NCBI RefSeq assembly: GCF_051401765.1
Contig: NC_135068.1
Span: forward strand, 1,116,001 to 1,180,000
Direction of reading: 5' to 3'
Source of the DNA: Calliopsis andreniformis
Taxonomy: Eukaryota; Arthropoda; Insecta; Hymenoptera; Andrenidae
DNA length: 64,000 nt
Below the pieces are notes generated by a model, which was not told where the DNA came from, searched no databases, and worked only from the letters and a program-made list of their open reading frames with translations. Position 1 is the first letter of the stretch. Every line of letters starts with the position of its first letter. A program made the position numbers and the translations under genes. Of this stretch, positions 63,629 through 64,000 are shown piece after piece.

Positions 63629-64000
63629 AAAACTGTTGTATTCTTATTGTATTTTATGCTTCTGGCGTTGACACCGAAGGCCCAAACTATTCGATGTGGT
63701 GGAGCCACGCCCTAGAGTGAACCCTAGGTTGCCCGGAACGTAGAAATTACAATTAGTTTCACACTGGTTGCAATTACTCCTGTTATACAATGGAAAAACT
63801 GTTGTATTTTTATTGTATTTTATGCTTCAGGCGTTGACTTCTAAGGCCCGAGCTATTCGATTTGGTGGAGCAACCAGCTATAGTGAAGCCTAGGCTGCCC
63901 GGAACGTAGAAATGAATATTACTTTCACACTTGTTGCAATTATTTCTATTATACAATGGAAAAACTGTTGTATTTTTATTGTATTTTATGCTTCAGGCGT
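63629..64000. repeat. Array continues past the window end
   Basis: Two and a bit monomers. From about 63,740 the text matches the 59,150-59,400 stretch (GCAACCAGCTATAG, GAATATTACTTTC, CTTCAGGCG), so another copy of the edge block begins here and is cut by the window end. CACTTGTTGC near 63,928 differs from CACTGGTTGC in the earlier copy. Confidence 0.85.

Larger units (their letters stand above)
1..64000. repeat. Satellite DNA array, 166-bp monomer, head to tail
   Basis: The full window consists of about 385 tandem copies of a 166-bp monomer, all in the same orientation and running off both ends. Landmarks recur in fixed order in nearly every copy: CGATnTGGTGGAGCAACG, TAGAGTGAAGCCTAGG, TTGCCCGGAACGTAGAAAT, TTTCACACTGGTTGCAATTA, GGAAAAACTGTTGTATTT, then TATGCTTCTGGCGTTGACTT and GGCCCGAGCTATT. 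Monomers differ at scattered sites and fall into linked variant classes. No unique DNA, inversion or transposon was seen between them. The length is close to that of a chromatosome, which is common for centromeric and pericentromeric satellites of plants and animals. That location is inference, and the family is not one I recognise. Confidence 0.98.

Noticed and set aside
1..64000. CRISPR-like array because of regular repeats
   Set aside because: There are no unique spacers between short repeats. The entire 166-bp unit is repeated and varies by point substitution, with no cas genes.
1..64000. CENP-B box in the monomer
   Set aside because: The ACGTTCCGGGC text on the minus strand has a CGGG, but the required TTCG and A at the proper spacing are missing, so the 17-bp consensus is not met.
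1..64000. Telomeric or rDNA content
   Set aside because: No telomere-type short repeats and no recognisable rRNA segments were seen anywhere in the window.
1..64000. Naming the species or a known satellite family
   Set aside because: The monomer does not match any satellite I know well, such as human alpha, Arabidopsis 178-bp, rice CentO or maize CentC. Assigning a lineage would be a guess; a database search with the monomer would decide it.

Overview
The whole 64-kb window is one uninterrupted tandem satellite DNA array. The basic unit is a 166-bp monomer. Successive monomer starts (taken at the CGAT after GAGCTATT) fall at 1, 167, 333, 499, 665, 831 and 997 and continue in that rhythm to the end, giving roughly 385 monomers. 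All lie head to tail in the same orientation. I found no protein-coding gene, RNA gene, transposon, CRISPR array or unique sequence. Because 166 = 3 x 55 + 1, the reading frame rotates at each monomer, so the open frames are short and recur wherever the same monomer block has been copied. A pure satellite array of this size with monomers of chromatosome length points to a eukaryote, most plausibly centromeric or pericentromeric (possibly subtelomeric) heterochromatin. I do not recognise the satellite family and cannot name the species or even the kingdom.

The interest lies in the layout, which is a mosaic of multi-monomer duplications of different ages. Left part (1-12.7 kb): mixed monomers, a recurrent three-monomer cassette carrying a 165-bp monomer, a 6-monomer (995-bp) periodicity, and a 17-monomer (2,820-bp) tandem duplication at 4,974-10,613 in which I saw no difference between copies. 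Middle part (12.7-42.4 kb): a 21-monomer (3,484-bp) tandem duplication at about 15.17-22.13 kb, a 4.7-kb segment at 12.7-17.4 kb copied again at 23.5-28.3 kb, then increasingly shuffled derivatives that lost whole numbers of monomers. A 2.2-kb segment is repeated 4,481 bp apart at 33.2 and 37.6 kb.

Right part (42.4-59.2 kb): a 38-monomer (6,310-bp) higher-order repeat with two full copies (42,411-48,720 and 48,721-55,030). A third copy (55,031 to about 59,248) is shortened by about 11 monomers. Each full copy contains a nested 13-monomer (2,159-bp) tandem duplication, so the structure has three levels: 166 bp, 2,159 bp and 6,310 bp. Edge (59.2-64 kb): partly duplicated older-looking monomers, one 127-bp monomer with an internal 39-bp deletion between GGTTGC direct repeats, and a 4-monomer (665-bp) tandem duplication.

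The deviations of these periods from exact multiples of 166 are explained by identifiable one-base indel monomers inside them. Block boundaries were read by eye and are good to about 10-30 bp, since flanking monomers are themselves similar. I see no evidence of a new molecular system encoded here. The notable biology is array evolution by unequal exchange and gene conversion.
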